A stretch of DNA of 64,000 bases from Vitis vinifera (taxonomy: Eukaryota > Streptophyta > Magnoliopsida > Vitales > Vitaceae). Positions 13,101-24,989 of the stretch are shown piece after piece. How positions within the stretch are numbered: the first letter of the stretch is position 1; the number at the start of each line of letters is the position of its first letter. The position numbers were made by a program, and so were the translations under genes. The notes beneath the pieces were generated by a model that saw nothing but the letters and a program-made list of their open reading frames with translations, was not told the origin of the DNA and did not search any database. Where the stretch lies: positions 30,649,001 to 30,713,000 of the forward strand of contig NC_081822.1 in NCBI RefSeq assembly GCF_030704535.1. The letters are read 5' to 3'.

Positions 13101-14219
13101 TATAAGGATGCTATTGCATGCCCAACTTGTGGAAAGTCAAGGTGGGAGATAAACAATGAGGGAGGGAAGATTAAGAAGGGGGTTCCTGCAAAGGTTCTGT
13201 GGTGTTTCCCACCAATCCCTAGATTCAAAAGGATGTTCCAATCCTCAGAAACCGCTAAACATCTTATGTGGCATGCCAAGGATAAAGAATATGATGGTAA
13301 ACTACGCCACCCATCAGACTCCTCAGCGTGGAAACTAGTTGACCATATGTGGTCTGATTTTGCTTCTGAATTGCACAACCTTAGACTAGCACTCTCAACA
13401 GATGGTATAAATCCTCATAAGTCTATGAGCAGTAGACATAGTTGTTGGCCTGTTATATTGATCATATACAACCTTCCTCCTTGGTTGTGCATGAAAATGA
13501 AGTTTATGATGTTATCATTATTGATCTCAGGTGTAGACCCTCAATTTTGTCTCTTTAGCACATGTCTTTAAAATTCATTTTCAATGCTCCACAATAGTTC
13601 CTTGGTGGCCCATGGCTACTCATACCACTTACCTTTTTCTGAGTCACCTCGGAGATTTTGGTTGAGGGATTATTTGATCCCTTATTGTGACCCTTGGCAG
13701 CCCTAACTTAGACTTAGACTTTTCTTGTTTTTTTAGGATAACTTTTAGATACACTTGGCCTATTAGGCACTACCCTAAGCCCACTTAGTCTCACCTTAGG
13801 CCCGTTTAGGCACACTAGGCCTACGAAGACTTTTATTTTATTTTATTTTATTTTATTTATTTATTTATTTATTTTGTTTTTAATTTTAATTTTATGATTA
13901 TCATTCACTTTTTATTGGTTATCTTCCTCTTTATATTATTTTCTTTAACTTATTTATTTATTTATTATTTTTACCATTTTTTTAATTTATTTACTTATTT
14001 ATCTATACATGCAATTATTTAACTTCAAAAATTTCATGTTTTTGCAAGGAAACTTACCATTGGAGTTTAAGGAAGATGGGACTCTCCTTGGAAGGTTTTG
14101 GAGGGGAATTTGAAATTGGGAAGATTGCTTTTGATTGGAGGATTTAAAAAAAGAAGAGAAAAAGAAAGGAAGGAGGAGAATTTTCCTTTTTGGAAACAAA
14201 TTTAGGTCTTGAGGGGTGA

Positions 14220-14228
14220 TATATATAG
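14220..14228 (+). promoter_or_regulatory. TATA-like motif in the solo LTR
   Basis: TATATATAG is followed within about 110 bases by a GC-richer stretch, inside the left third of the LTR where an LTR promoter would be expected. There is no direct evidence of transcription. The strand assumes the LTR lies in the orientation of its TG...CA reading. Confidence 0.3.
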
Positions 14229-14509
14229 GTGAGAAAAGGAAAAGAATGGGGAGATTTTTTTTGGGGGGGCAGAGCACACGGAATTTTGGAAAAAAGCAAG
14301 GGACTTCGAACGGAGATCGGGCTGTCATTTAATCATCAAGAGAGGATTTTCTCTTTCACTTCAAAGGTTAGTTTTCTATATAGTACTTTTATTTAGCCTA
14401 GATTTTTTTTTTTTTTTTTTTTGGAAATTTTAGTTTTTGATTAATTCTTTGTGTTAAAGTTTATATTTTTTTCTTTTTAAATCCCCAATTAGTTTAATTC
14501 TAATCTATC

Positions 14510-16215
14510 TTTTAGTTTAAGTTTGTTAATGATTTTAATTCTTAAGTTTAAATAATCATATTGAATAAAGTTTGTATTTTTAATCCCAATTAGTTTGATT
14601 TCAATTAGTTTTTAATTTAAATGCATTAGTTGATCTTAATTCTTTGTTTTAAATAATCACGTTAAATAAAGTTTGTATTTTTAATCCCAATTAATTTGAT
14701 TTCAATTCGTTTTTTTAGTTTAAATGTATTTTGTTGATCTTAATTCTTTAGTTTAAATAATCATATCGAATAAAGTTTGTATTTTTAATCCCAATTAGTT
14801 TGATTTTAATTTGTTTTTTAGTTTAAATGTATTTAGTTGATCTTAATTCTTTGTTTTAAATAATCACGTTAAATAAAGTTTGTATTTTTAATCCCAATTA
14901 ATTTGATTTCAATTCGTTTTTTAGTTTAAATGTATTTTGTTGATCTTAATTCTTTAGTTTAAATAATCATATCGAATAAAGTTTGTATTTTTAATCCCAA
15001 TTAGTTTGATTTTAATTTGTTTTTTAGTTTAAATGTATTTTGTTGATCTTAATTCTTGACTTTAAATAATCACGTTAAATAAAGTTTATGTTTTTAATCT
15101 CAATTAATTTGATTCCAATTCGTTTTTAGTTTAAATACATTTTATTGATCTTAATTCTTAAGTTTAAATAATCATATCGAATAAAGTTTGTATTTTTAAT
15201 CCCAATTAGTTTGATTTTAACTTGTTTTTTAGTTTAAATGTATTTTGTTGATTTTAATTCTTAAGTTTAAATAATTGTATTGAATAAAGTTTGTATTTTT
15301 AATCCCAATTAGTTTGATTTCAATTCATTTTTAATTTAAATGCATTAGTTGATCTTAATTCTTTGTTTTAAATAATCACGTTAAATAAAGCTTGTATTTT
15401 TAATCCCAATTAATTTGATTTCAATTCGTTTTTTAGTTTAAATATATTTTGTTGATCTTAATTCTTGACTTTTAATAATCACGTTAAATAAAGTTTGTGT
15501 TTTTAATCTCAATTAGTTTGATTTCAATTCGTTTTTAGTTTAAATACATTTTGTAGATCTTAATTCTTAAGTTTAAATAATCATATCGAATAAATTTTGT
15601 ATTTTTAATCCCAATTAATTTGATTTTAATTTGTTTTTAGTTTAAATGTATTTTGTTGATTTTAATTCTTTACTTTAAATAATCACGTTAAATAAAGTTT
15701 GTGTTTTTAATCTCAATTAGTTTGATTTCAATTCGTTTTTTAGTTTAAATGCATTAGTTGATCTTAATTCTTAAGTTTAAATAATTATGTTAGATAAAGT
15801 TCATGTTTTTAATCCCAAAATAGTTTATTTTTAATTTATTTGTTAGTTTTAATATGTATGTGATTTTAATTTATTAGTTTAAATAATCATGTTAGATAAA
15901 GTTTATATTTTTTTAATTCTAAATTAGTTCAGTTTTAACCTATCTTTTAGTTTAAGTATATTTGTGATTTTAATTCATTAGTTTAAATAATCTTGTTAGA
16001 TAAAGTTCATATTTGAAATTCCGATTTAATTTAGCTTTTATTTATTTTTAATTTGGATGTGTTTGTAATTGTAATTTAGTAGTTTAATTAATCTTATTAA
16101 ATAAAGTTCATGTTTTTAATTATAATTTAATTTAGTTTTAATTTGTTCTTCACTTGTATGTGTTTGTGATTTGAATACATTAGTTTAATTAATCCCGTTA
16201 GATAAAGTTTAATCT
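14510..16215. repeat. ~103-bp tandem repeat array inside the solo LTR
   Basis: The phrase AATAAAGTTTGTATTTTTAA recurs at about 14564, 14665, 14769, 14872 and 14975 and continues with decreasing fidelity to about 16215, roughly 16 units. Neighbouring units alternate between a CACGTTAAATAAAG variant with TTAATTTGATTTC and a CATATCGAATAAAG variant with TTAGTTTGATTTT. The true period in the better-preserved part is therefore a dimer of about 206 bp. Confidence 0.85.
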
Positions 16216-19200
16216 TGATTTAATTTATTTTTTTAGTCTAGAGGCATTTATGTGTTTAGTTAATCTTATGTTAATTATGGATTGTTATTCTCAATTTATG
16301 CGCTTCTTGAATCCTTGTTGCTAATTCTTGATGGATATTTCATTAGCTTATTTGATCTAAATATTAATAATTTATTGCTTTGATAGTTTCCTTTTTGTTC
16401 AAAGGCCATTGGAAAATCATGAAGATTGGCCTCTACCATCACCATTATCATTTTTGTTAATTACTAAAAAAATTTTACTTTGAGGTTTCATTTTTGTTTT
16501 GTTGGGTATTTTATTTCTTATATTTTATTTTTTCCAAATTAATTCCTTTTATTTTAAAATAAAATACTTTTCTCAAAAAAATCATTTTAAAAATCTATTT
16601 CAAAAACTCATTTAGAGTCCTCAGGATCAAAATCTCTTTTTTTTTTATTATTTAAAAATAATTTGCAACCATATCTTGTTCGGTTTGCATCCTTCTCGGT
16701 TTTCAACAAAAATTTTGGTTTTGAACAAAAACACGAATCAAAGCTTGTGGTCCCAAATAATGGGATGATTCTGGGCTAAATTCGTGTATATCAATTGGGG
16801 AATTGGTGAAACCCCTACATAAGAAAATCTTTTCAAAAATTATTTTTGTTGCCATTTTTGTCACTTGTTGAAATTATGTCTATCTTTTTTAGGAATTGTA
16901 TATAAGATGTGTGTGATAATTAATGTTTTCATATACTTTGATAATTTTTGTTATGCTAATTAGATAACAAGCATGCTAGGGTTTCTTTATTTTATTATTA
17001 TCTAATCCCTCATGTCTTATGGGAGCGCATTGTAAGTTATTTATGCTATCCAGGTACGCCCCCCTATCGCCTACTTTCTAAATTTTGTAAACAATCGTGT
17101 CACTATGAAGTATGCATATGTTTGATAATCCTTAGGTGTTTAGATGTATGTTTGATTCACTATGATTAAATACATGTTGTGTGTTATACTTCTATACTAA
17201 CTCTGATGTTTTATGATAGCGCTTGAGAAGCGGTCCGGGTACGCATCCTAACCTTTCTTTTATGGCAATTTGATCTTGTTTAGCATGCAAATTTTTTGAA
17301 ATCACCTAGCCTACTTAGGTATCCATAATTAACCGATTAATTGCCATATTCCCCTTAACTTAATTAGTAGAGACCTCTTTAGGGCTTAGAGGGGTGCTAC
17401 CTCCTAGAGGTACCTTCCCAATAAGTAACCTGATCCCCGGACCAAGACTTGGGTTTTCAAAGACACGCTTTTCCAAAAATTATGGAGTCATTTTTTTTAG
17501 GGTTTTATTTCTTGTTTTATTTTCCTTTCAAAAATAAAAATAAAATAAGTGGCGACTCCAACTTTTTTTCAAAAAATCAAATTTTCACAAATAAATAAAA
17601 AGCGAGTCTCGCCGATCGAGTGGGGACGCACGTGAAAAATGCGGGTCCACATCAGGACCACGACAACCTGGTAAAAATATAGATGTTTATTTGAGTCCAT
17701 TGGTGGATGACCTTAAAACTTTGTGGGAAAAAGGAGTTGAGACTTATGATGCACACTTGCGTGAGGTTTTTACTTTAAAGGCCATCATTTTATGGACAAT
17801 CAATGATTTCCCTGCATATGGAAACTTAGCTGGTTGCCCTGTGAAAGGATATTATGCATGTCCAATATGTGGAGAAGGAACATGTTCCAAAAGATTAAAG
17901 CATGGTAGGAAAAACTCGTATATGGGTTACCGACGATTTCTTCCACGTAACCATCCTTATCGGAGATAAAAGAAGGCATTCAATGGTGAACAAGATTTTA
18001 GGATTCTTCCTAAAATTTTGAGTGGGGAAGAAATTCTTGAAAAAGTTGATCTCATTCATATTTCTTGGGAGAAAAATGAAGATAAAATCTCTTGAATCTG
18101 ATGTGAACACAAATTGTTAGAAAAAAAGTCCATATTTTTTGAGTTAGAATATTGGAAATATCTTCATGTTCGTCACAACTTGGATGTTATGCACATCAAA
18201 AAGAATGTCTGTGAGAGTATTATTGGTACTTTGTTTAACATCTCAGGGAAAACAAAGGATGGACTTAATGCTCAACTTGACCTAGTTGAAATGGGTTTAA
18301 GGTCTGAACTTTTCCCAAAAGTTGACTTGAAACGGACCTACCTTCCTCCTGCATGTTATTCACTATCTAGAAATGAGAAAAAATTAGTTTGTCAAACGTT
18401 ATCTAATTTGAAGGTCCCTGAGAGGTATTGCTCAAATTTTAGAAATCTTGTCTCCTTAGAGGAATTGAAGTTGTTTGGTCTAAAATCTCATGACTACCAT
18501 GCACTTATGCAACAATTGTTGCTAGTGGCATTATGTTCTGTTTTGCCAAAGCATATGAGATATACTATATCAAGATTGTGTATCTTTTTCAATAAATTAT
18601 GTACAAAAGTAGTTGATGTGCCAAAACTAAATGAAGTACACAATGAGTTAGTGGTCACGTTGTGCTTACTTGAAAAATATTTTCCACCTTCATTTTTTGA
18701 TATAATGCTTCATTTAACAATGCATTTGATAAGGGAGGTGCGACTATGTGGTCCAGTTTACTTTAGGTGGATGTACCCATTTGAGAGGTATATGAAAGTT
18801 CTTAAAGGATATGTTTGCAATCATAATCGGCCTGAAGAATGCATTGTTGAGTGCTATTTAATAGAGGAAACTGTTGAATTTTGTACCGAATATTTATCAG
18901 GGACTCATGCAATTGGAATTCCAAAAAGTAACAATTATGACAACAAATTTGGTAGACCTATAACTGGTGGTCGTTCTACCAACATTGATCATAAATCGTG
19001 GTTACAAGCACATCATTATGTGTTAGAGAATACAACTATTGTCCAGCCATACATTGAGTAAGAAAAATATACCTTTATTTTTTTATAATTTCATAACAAA
19101 ATGATGAAATCCTAAGTTTGCATTCCTTGTCTATAACGTTATAAGGATTACATGAATTGGTTGAAGTCTCAATACCCTCGACAATCTAAGAGACAAATTT

Positions 19201-20529
19201 GGTTGCAAGAAGTACATATGCATTGTTTTACATATTGGCTTAAAGGAAATGTAATCTCTTAGTTTTCATAAATTATTTTAATATCTTGAAAACACCACAA
19301 GTTTCCAATTATGTTTTGATTACACACAGGTTGAAGAGGCTATCCATAACGAGCAAAATATTCCCAACACGCTTAGGTGGTTAGCACATGGCCCTACTCA
19401 ACAGGTGGTCAAATATCTTGGATATATCATTAATGGGTGTCGTTACCATACTAAGGAACGCGATATGACATGCGTCACCCAAAATAGTGGTGTTAGCATT
19501 TTAGTAGGGACTATGCAAATTGCCAGTTCTAAGGATAATAACCCAGTTTTTGGTGAACTTTGCTTTTATGGGGTCATTAATGAGATATGGGATCTTGATT
19601 ACAACATGTTCAAAATTCCAATTTTCAAGTGTGATTGGGTTGACAACAAGAATGGTATAAAAGTTGATGAACTCGGGTTCACATTAGTTGACTTCTCCAA
19701 AATTGGTCACAAATCAGATCCATTTATTTTAGCATCACAAACCAAGTAAGTCTTCTATGTTAAAGACCAACTTGATCCCAAATGGTCAATAGTTCTTTCA
19801 ATTCCTCCAAAAGATTTCAACAGCATGGAAGGACTGGATGACTTCACTGATAATTGCATGAAACATCACCCCTTTATAAGTTCAATGCCAGAAGTTGAAT
19901 CATTTGATGCTATGGATGAATCAGAGGCAATATACATAAGAGAAGACTGTGAGGGCATATGGATTGAAAAAAATTAAATAATATATTGTACCCTTGACAT
20001 GAGATATAATAAGGCATTTCACTTATTAGTTTTCATGAGTTGCACATTAGCTTAGCTTCTATATATTGCTCATGATATATATATATATTGATCATCCTAA
20101 ATTTCTTTCATGCATCATAAACATATGTTATTCAAAGGTACCACTTCAATCTTCATTTAATTATCTTTTTTGTTGTCCATGGAACTAGATTTATATTATT
20201 TTTTTATTATCATGTTTTGATTTTATGCTCACATAACTTGAAACTCTCATTCCTAAATTTCTTTTTCATTACTATAAATAATAATTGAAACTATATATGC
20301 ACTAATTTATTCTATTATTATCCTCACGAATAAATTCTTCATTATTGATAAGAAATAAAAAAAACAAGACAAACTTTGAAAGAAAATTTCAAAAACTATA
20401 TTTTTGAATGACCAATTTAATTATAGGAAATATATGCAAGGCTATACTAATCTTGCTTTTGAGTCATTTTACAGGTTTGTTGGTGAAGTACTAGTTTGCA
20501 CATTTACTTGATATCTTCCACACAAATAT

Positions 20530-23500
20530 AGATCCAGAAGAAGAAGAAACACCAAAAGTAAAGCATAAAGGTAGTACATTGAAACCAGAGATTGCAAAAA
20601 ATCGAAGTAAAGGGATAAAGCTCAAGATTGAATACAATAGTCTTGGTAGTCACATTGGGAAAAATTCAGTTGAACTAAGTAGTTATCTTGGTACAATAAC
20701 TAGAACCCATGTGCCAATAATTATTGAGAGTTGGAAGAAAGTCCCTAAAGAGACTAAGAAGAAGTTATGGGATTTGATCATGGTAAGTCATCTATAGCTT
20801 TCATATATAATTATTGTATACATTCATTAACATGAGCTAACATGGGTTGCTATTTTGTAGACAAGCTTTAATGTGAATCAAAATTCCAAGAGGAATTGTT
20901 TCCTACTAATGGGCATCAGGTTTCGAACCTTTAAGTACAAGTTGACAAAGAAATATACATTGTCTTTCAAGAATGGCCCAGAAAAGCTGAAAAAGCCACC
21001 TTCTATCTACTCATTCATACAAGAGGATCATTGGAGACAGTTTGTTAAAGATAGACTTTCTGAACATTTTAATGTTAAGCATTATTTTTAATACATCTTC
21101 AATTTTTACATTTACATAGTTTCACCATGTACTAATTTTGTGTCTATATTTTGTAGGAATATCACAAGGTTCAGAAATCGAGAAGAGATAAACACATTTA
21201 CAATCATTATCTTGGAAGAAAATGATAAGCACGTGTTGAGCAAGATATGGTATGTTATCAATATCGGTAAAAAAAATTGGAGTATATATTTTGTTTATAG
21301 GAAAATGATTCCAATTTTTAAATGTCATTTATTAACTTGATCATATTGAACTAATGAGTTTTCTTGTTAAAATTTTTATAGCTACAAGCAGAAGGGGGTA
21401 TTGGTAGGGTTGATAGAAGTGTTTTATGGAAGAAAGCACGTGAGAAGAAGGGAAAGTTTAATAAGATTACAGAGCCAGTGATTAACATGATAGTAAGTTA
21501 ACATATTTATGCCGTTTTAGAGCCTATAGTGTTAATATGTCTATGTGACTATGGTTTGTGATGATATCGTTAGGTGTTAATAGGCAAAAGGCTTAATGCT
21601 ATCATTTTTATGAGTAGTTATGTTATACATCAATTTGTCTATTATCCTTTATATTAAAACAATTCATTTTCTAGCTACCTTGAATTGGTTGTCTTTGATT
21701 GATATGTAAATCATCTTCATCAAATTATTACTAATATAAGTTTTGTTGTAGGATGAATTACTAGAAAAGGCTAAGGAGACTGGACTACCTCCACTTGGCC
21801 CAAATGACATATTATGTCAGGCATTAGGTAAGCCTGATCATCCAGGACGTGTGGTAGGTCAAGACCGTTTGGTTAGGCCCAGCTCATACTTTCATCAACC
21901 ATTTGATGACATGAAAAAAATCAAAGAAGAAATATGGGAAATGGTATGAAAGGAGATGGAAGATGCTGCAACAAGACAAGTTATGTCTCCCCCCACACCC
22001 CATTCTGATATGGGTAGTAATAACATGAGACAACAACTTGTTTTACAACCAGTTGTAGTAGAAAAACCAATATTTAAAATGATAGAAGAGCCCCAACCAC
22101 CAGAACCACCACTGAAACACAAGGTATGCATTTACTTACTAATAATACAAGATTAATATAAGTGATATAAAGCCTATTATTTGTTGTATTGAAGGTAATC
22201 AAATGTAAATTAGCAGTGGAAAAAAAAGGAAATGTTGTTGCAACTGGTACACTAATAGAAGAAAAATGATCGAATAGGTTGGTTGTAATAAATGTTGCAC
22301 ACAAGCCAAATGCTAGACTCCCATTTCCAAATCCATATGAGATTATCAATGTTGGGGATGCTATTGGCTTTGAGCTTGAATGGCCAACAAGCCTTGTCAT
22401 AATTGAAATTGAACATCCTCAAGTATGTCATTTTATGCCTATAGTAAATTTGATTGTAACTTGGTATTTTATTGTTTAGGAGTATATATATCTAACATTC
22501 CTTCCTTTTTCATAGGTGTTGGATAAAGGAAAGAAGAAGATAGTGAAGACACCAATTGTTCGAAAATCCAAGCCTCAAAATCATTCGGTCATTAAAAGTT
22601 TTCAGAAATTTGTGGATAGTTGTCTTGGTGATGACAAGACATACCCAATACAACTCCCCATTTCACTATTTGGTGTCGAATTTCAAACATATATATCTTG
22701 AGAGGATTGTGAATACATTATTTCATCTTTAGAGGTGTCATCAAACTGCATCTCCTTCTATTTATGGTGTGCACATTTTATTTTCATTTGTTATTATTTT
22801 TTTAATATGAGTTGCCCATGTTGAATGAGATTGGATATGACTAATGATAATTTTCTTTTGGTGTTTTGATACAATAATAGGCACATGGATGATCAACTAC
22901 ATATTGCCAAAAAGGAATCACAATTTATATTTGTTAATCCTTTTACAATATCACGAGTAGACTTTAGTACTCCTCAAACAGAGAAAAGAGCACAATTGTT
23001 GTCAAAACGCTTAATGGAGTGCCAAGATGCTAAATATGTTTTCATACCCTACAACCTTGAGTAAGTGATGAATATTATACTTTAATTTGAGGTTTTATGA
23101 TTGATTTATATTTCTAATTAGATGCTACTTTTGTTTTTAATGTTTTAGCTTTCATTGGGTCTTGGTAGTGATTGAGCCAAGGAAAATGATAGTCCACTAT
23201 CTTGACCCTATGCATCACAAACCATGTGAGGACTTAAAGGATATCGTAAACATGTAAATTCTTCCTATTATTTTTCATAATATTATTTTTAAAAAAAAAT
23301 ACATTCATCTCAAACACATTTTTTTTATTATTTATATATATATATTTTAAAACATATAACATTTACCTATTTTAAAAATGTACCCATTAAACTTATTTAC
23401 ATAAGGCTATTCGAATATCTGCAAAGAAAACATCTAAGAGAGAGCCATCTTGGCAACTAGTGTAGGTGACATCCAAAAAATCTTCTTTACACATTAACTT

Positions 23501-23816
23501 ATGCATTTGCACCATTTATATATATGAGTACTAATGTTATTTTATAATTGATCGATTAGTGTCCAAGACAAGAAGGAGGGTTCGAATGTGGCTACTTTGT
23601 TATGAGATTCATAAAAGAAATAATTTTTTATCCTACAATTATTGCTTCAAAGGTATTACAAATTTAATGAATTGTACATAGTTTTAGGCTTCCAATTTTA
23701 TGCATTTTAATGTTATTTTCTTATTTGATTTCAGTTTAGTGATAAAAAAAAAAACATATTCTCAAGTAGAATTCGATGAAATTAGAGGAGAATGAGCTAC
23801 TTTTGTGCTATAACTA
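20530..23816 (+). pseudogene. CACTA second gene: TNP1-like region plus Ulp1 (C48) protease
   Basis: Several exons with GT/AG junctions can be traced: 20530-20782, from 20861 (RNCFLLMGIRFRTFKYKLTK), from about 21157, from about 21381, from about 21752 (LGKPDHPGRVVGQDRLVRP, typical of TNP1-like proteins) and from about 22195 (DUF8039-like, NVGDAIGFELEWPTSLVI). The C-terminal Ulp1 cysteine-protease domain spans about 22880-23816. Its catalytic residues are visible: His in FHWVLV (23153), Asp in HYLDP (23204), Gln in the CPRQEGG segment and Cys in ECGYFVMRFIKEI (23587). Ulp1 domains cleave SUMO, and many plant CACTA elements carry one. Stops such as TGA at about 21945 and at 23792 show decay. Confidence 0.7.
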
Positions 23817-24569
23817 ATCATGAATCCTGTTGATGCATCATGATCACCATGCATGGTGAGTCCCTTAGCTACTACATGAATTTTTCCATAGATATTGTAT
23901 AGTATTGCTTATTCTTTAAATAATGTTTCTATTTGAAAAAAAGAAAAAAAAATAGTTCTTAGATTTGTTCATTTATGATAACTTCGATCCATGTTTATTT
24001 TCTTCAATAAAAATCTATAAAACTCATTAAACTATAAAACTCATTAAACTATAAAATGCAAGTATACACTTTTGGGAGGGTGGAATGGAAAATAAAAAGA
24101 AAGAAGAAGACAACAAGATTTTGGGTTTTTGAATACAACTCTTATGTCATACGTTGTAGGACATAAATGTTACTTTAATTGGTACTGAGAAATTTAGACT
24201 TTTAGATGGGACTTCTATGTCATTTGATAGTTAGTCGGTTTTATGCTTATGAAATGGAGGTATACATGAATCTTGGGATCTTTAACATTTCTAAATCATG
24301 TTTTGGTATGTATTCACTCTTCTTTTTTAGTTTTGATGGATTTGATATGTTGGATGTACTATTTTTTTGTGATCGAACATTTGATATACAAATATTATTA
24401 GATGATCAATGTATTATGAGTTATTCCATAAACATTACAGAAAAATGAGTTAAATATAATATGATTGTTATATATATGGACAAAATATAAACATGTTAAT
24501 CTTACTTATTAATTCATAAGCATTACAAAAATCTATAACTAAAAGCAATCATATTTTCCACAATAATTT

Positions 24570-24841
24570 ACAATGATGTGACACCATTACTCAAAGATAA
24601 TGCATTTAATGTGACATCATAACTCAAAGATGATGTTAATGCAACACCCTATCATTACTAGAAATATATGGTGTCACTTCCGAATGAGTCACCATTTATT
24701 TACTTTGGTGTCACTTCCAAATACGTCACCAATTGGTACCCTCTATGGTGTTAGTGAAGAAGGTGACGCTATGTTGTAGTGACACCCTATGTTTATGGTG
24801 ACTTGTTATAAATGTCACCATGTATTTTTTTCTTTGTAGTG
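24570..24841. repeat. CACTA right subterminal repeats
   Basis: At least eight direct or inverted copies of a TGGTGTCACTTCC/GTGACACCA-type motif are packed into the last 270 bases before the TTTGTAGTG terminus. They mirror the motifs after the left terminus and probably form the transposase-binding region. Confidence 0.75.
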
Positions 24842-24989
24842 AAAGATGATTTCAATATAAAAATAGTTTATTAAGTGAACACTAAATTCATTTTGACTAA
24901 ACTATTTAAATTAAATTGATATGGAGTTCGTCTTCTTAGGAATTATATATCATAAAATAAGTCAAATTTTATTGTGAACGGGTCCCTCA

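Larger units (their letters stand above)
13532..17651. mobile_element. solo LTR of a large Ty3/Gypsy retrotransposon (4120 bp)
   Basis: The insert starts TGTAGACCCTC and ends GGGTCCACA, giving TG...CA termini and inverted ends. It is flanked on both sides by TCAGG (13527-13531 and 17652-17656), a perfect 5-bp target duplication. Removing it restores the transposase frame exactly. The 3' 150 bases contain GTGGCGACTCCAACT and GCGAGTCTCGCCGATCGAG, a configuration typical of long plant Gypsy LTRs. No gag-pol, primer-binding site or second LTR is present, so this is a solo LTR, presumably left by LTR-LTR recombination. It contains a TTTTA/TTTA microsatellite near 13835-13875, a ~103-bp tandem array and a TATA-like motif. 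Confidence 0.85.
12471..19976 (+). pseudogene. CACTA TNP2-type transposase, interrupted and degenerate
   Basis: The gene starts at the ATG at 12471 with the transposase-associated N-terminal domain (MENRDWMSK, then the cysteine-bearing CLCLRCGN). The Transposase_21 domain follows from about 13060, with HACPNDCILYRNQYKDA and a CPTCGKSRW zinc-binding segment. It breaks at 13531, where a solo LTR is inserted, and resumes in frame at 17652 (PRQPGKNIDVYLSPL, then AIILWTINDFPAYGNLAG and CPICGEGTC). DUF4218 follows (LTMHLIREVRLCGPVYFRWM, about 18714-18900) and then DUF4216 (FGELCFYGVI, then KCDWVD, from about 19551). Stops occur at 12978 (TAG), 17967 (TAA), near 18092 and at 19747 (TAA). The reading frame continues beyond the last one to a natural-looking end near 19976. 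Confidence 0.8.
9306..24841 (+). mobile_element. CACTA (En/Spm-like) transposon, 15.5 kb, with nested LTR
   Basis: The left end begins CACTACTACAAAAATAATTT and the right end finishes TTTTTTTCTTTGTAGTG, i.e. CACTACAAAGAAAA when inverted. Both ends are flanked by AAA (9303-9305 and 24842-24844), the 3-bp target duplication expected for CACTA elements. Both subterminal regions carry repeated TGGTGTCAC/GTGACACCA-type motifs. Plus-strand genes include a TNP2-type transposase (12471-19976) and a second gene with a TNP1-like region and Ulp1 protease (about 20530-23816). A 4120-bp solo LTR sits in the transposase, and a minus-strand gene fragment lies at 9985-10177. An alternative right end is GTTGTAGTG finishing at 24781, but only the outer end gives matching flanks. 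Premature stops make the copy defective. Confidence 0.9.

Noticed and set aside
13999..14328. 109-codon minus-strand ORF in the solo LTR
   Set aside because: It lies in low-complexity LTR sequence rich in Phe/Pro/Leu, with no family features.
14510..16215. Regularly spaced repeats that might suggest a CRISPR-like array
   Set aside because: Units are contiguous ~103-bp satellite repeats with no unique spacers, inside a plant LTR.
24772..24781. Inner GTTGTAGTG as a possible right end of the CACTA element
   Set aside because: The outer end at 24841 gives a matching AAA flank; the inner one is followed by ACA and does not match AAA on the left.
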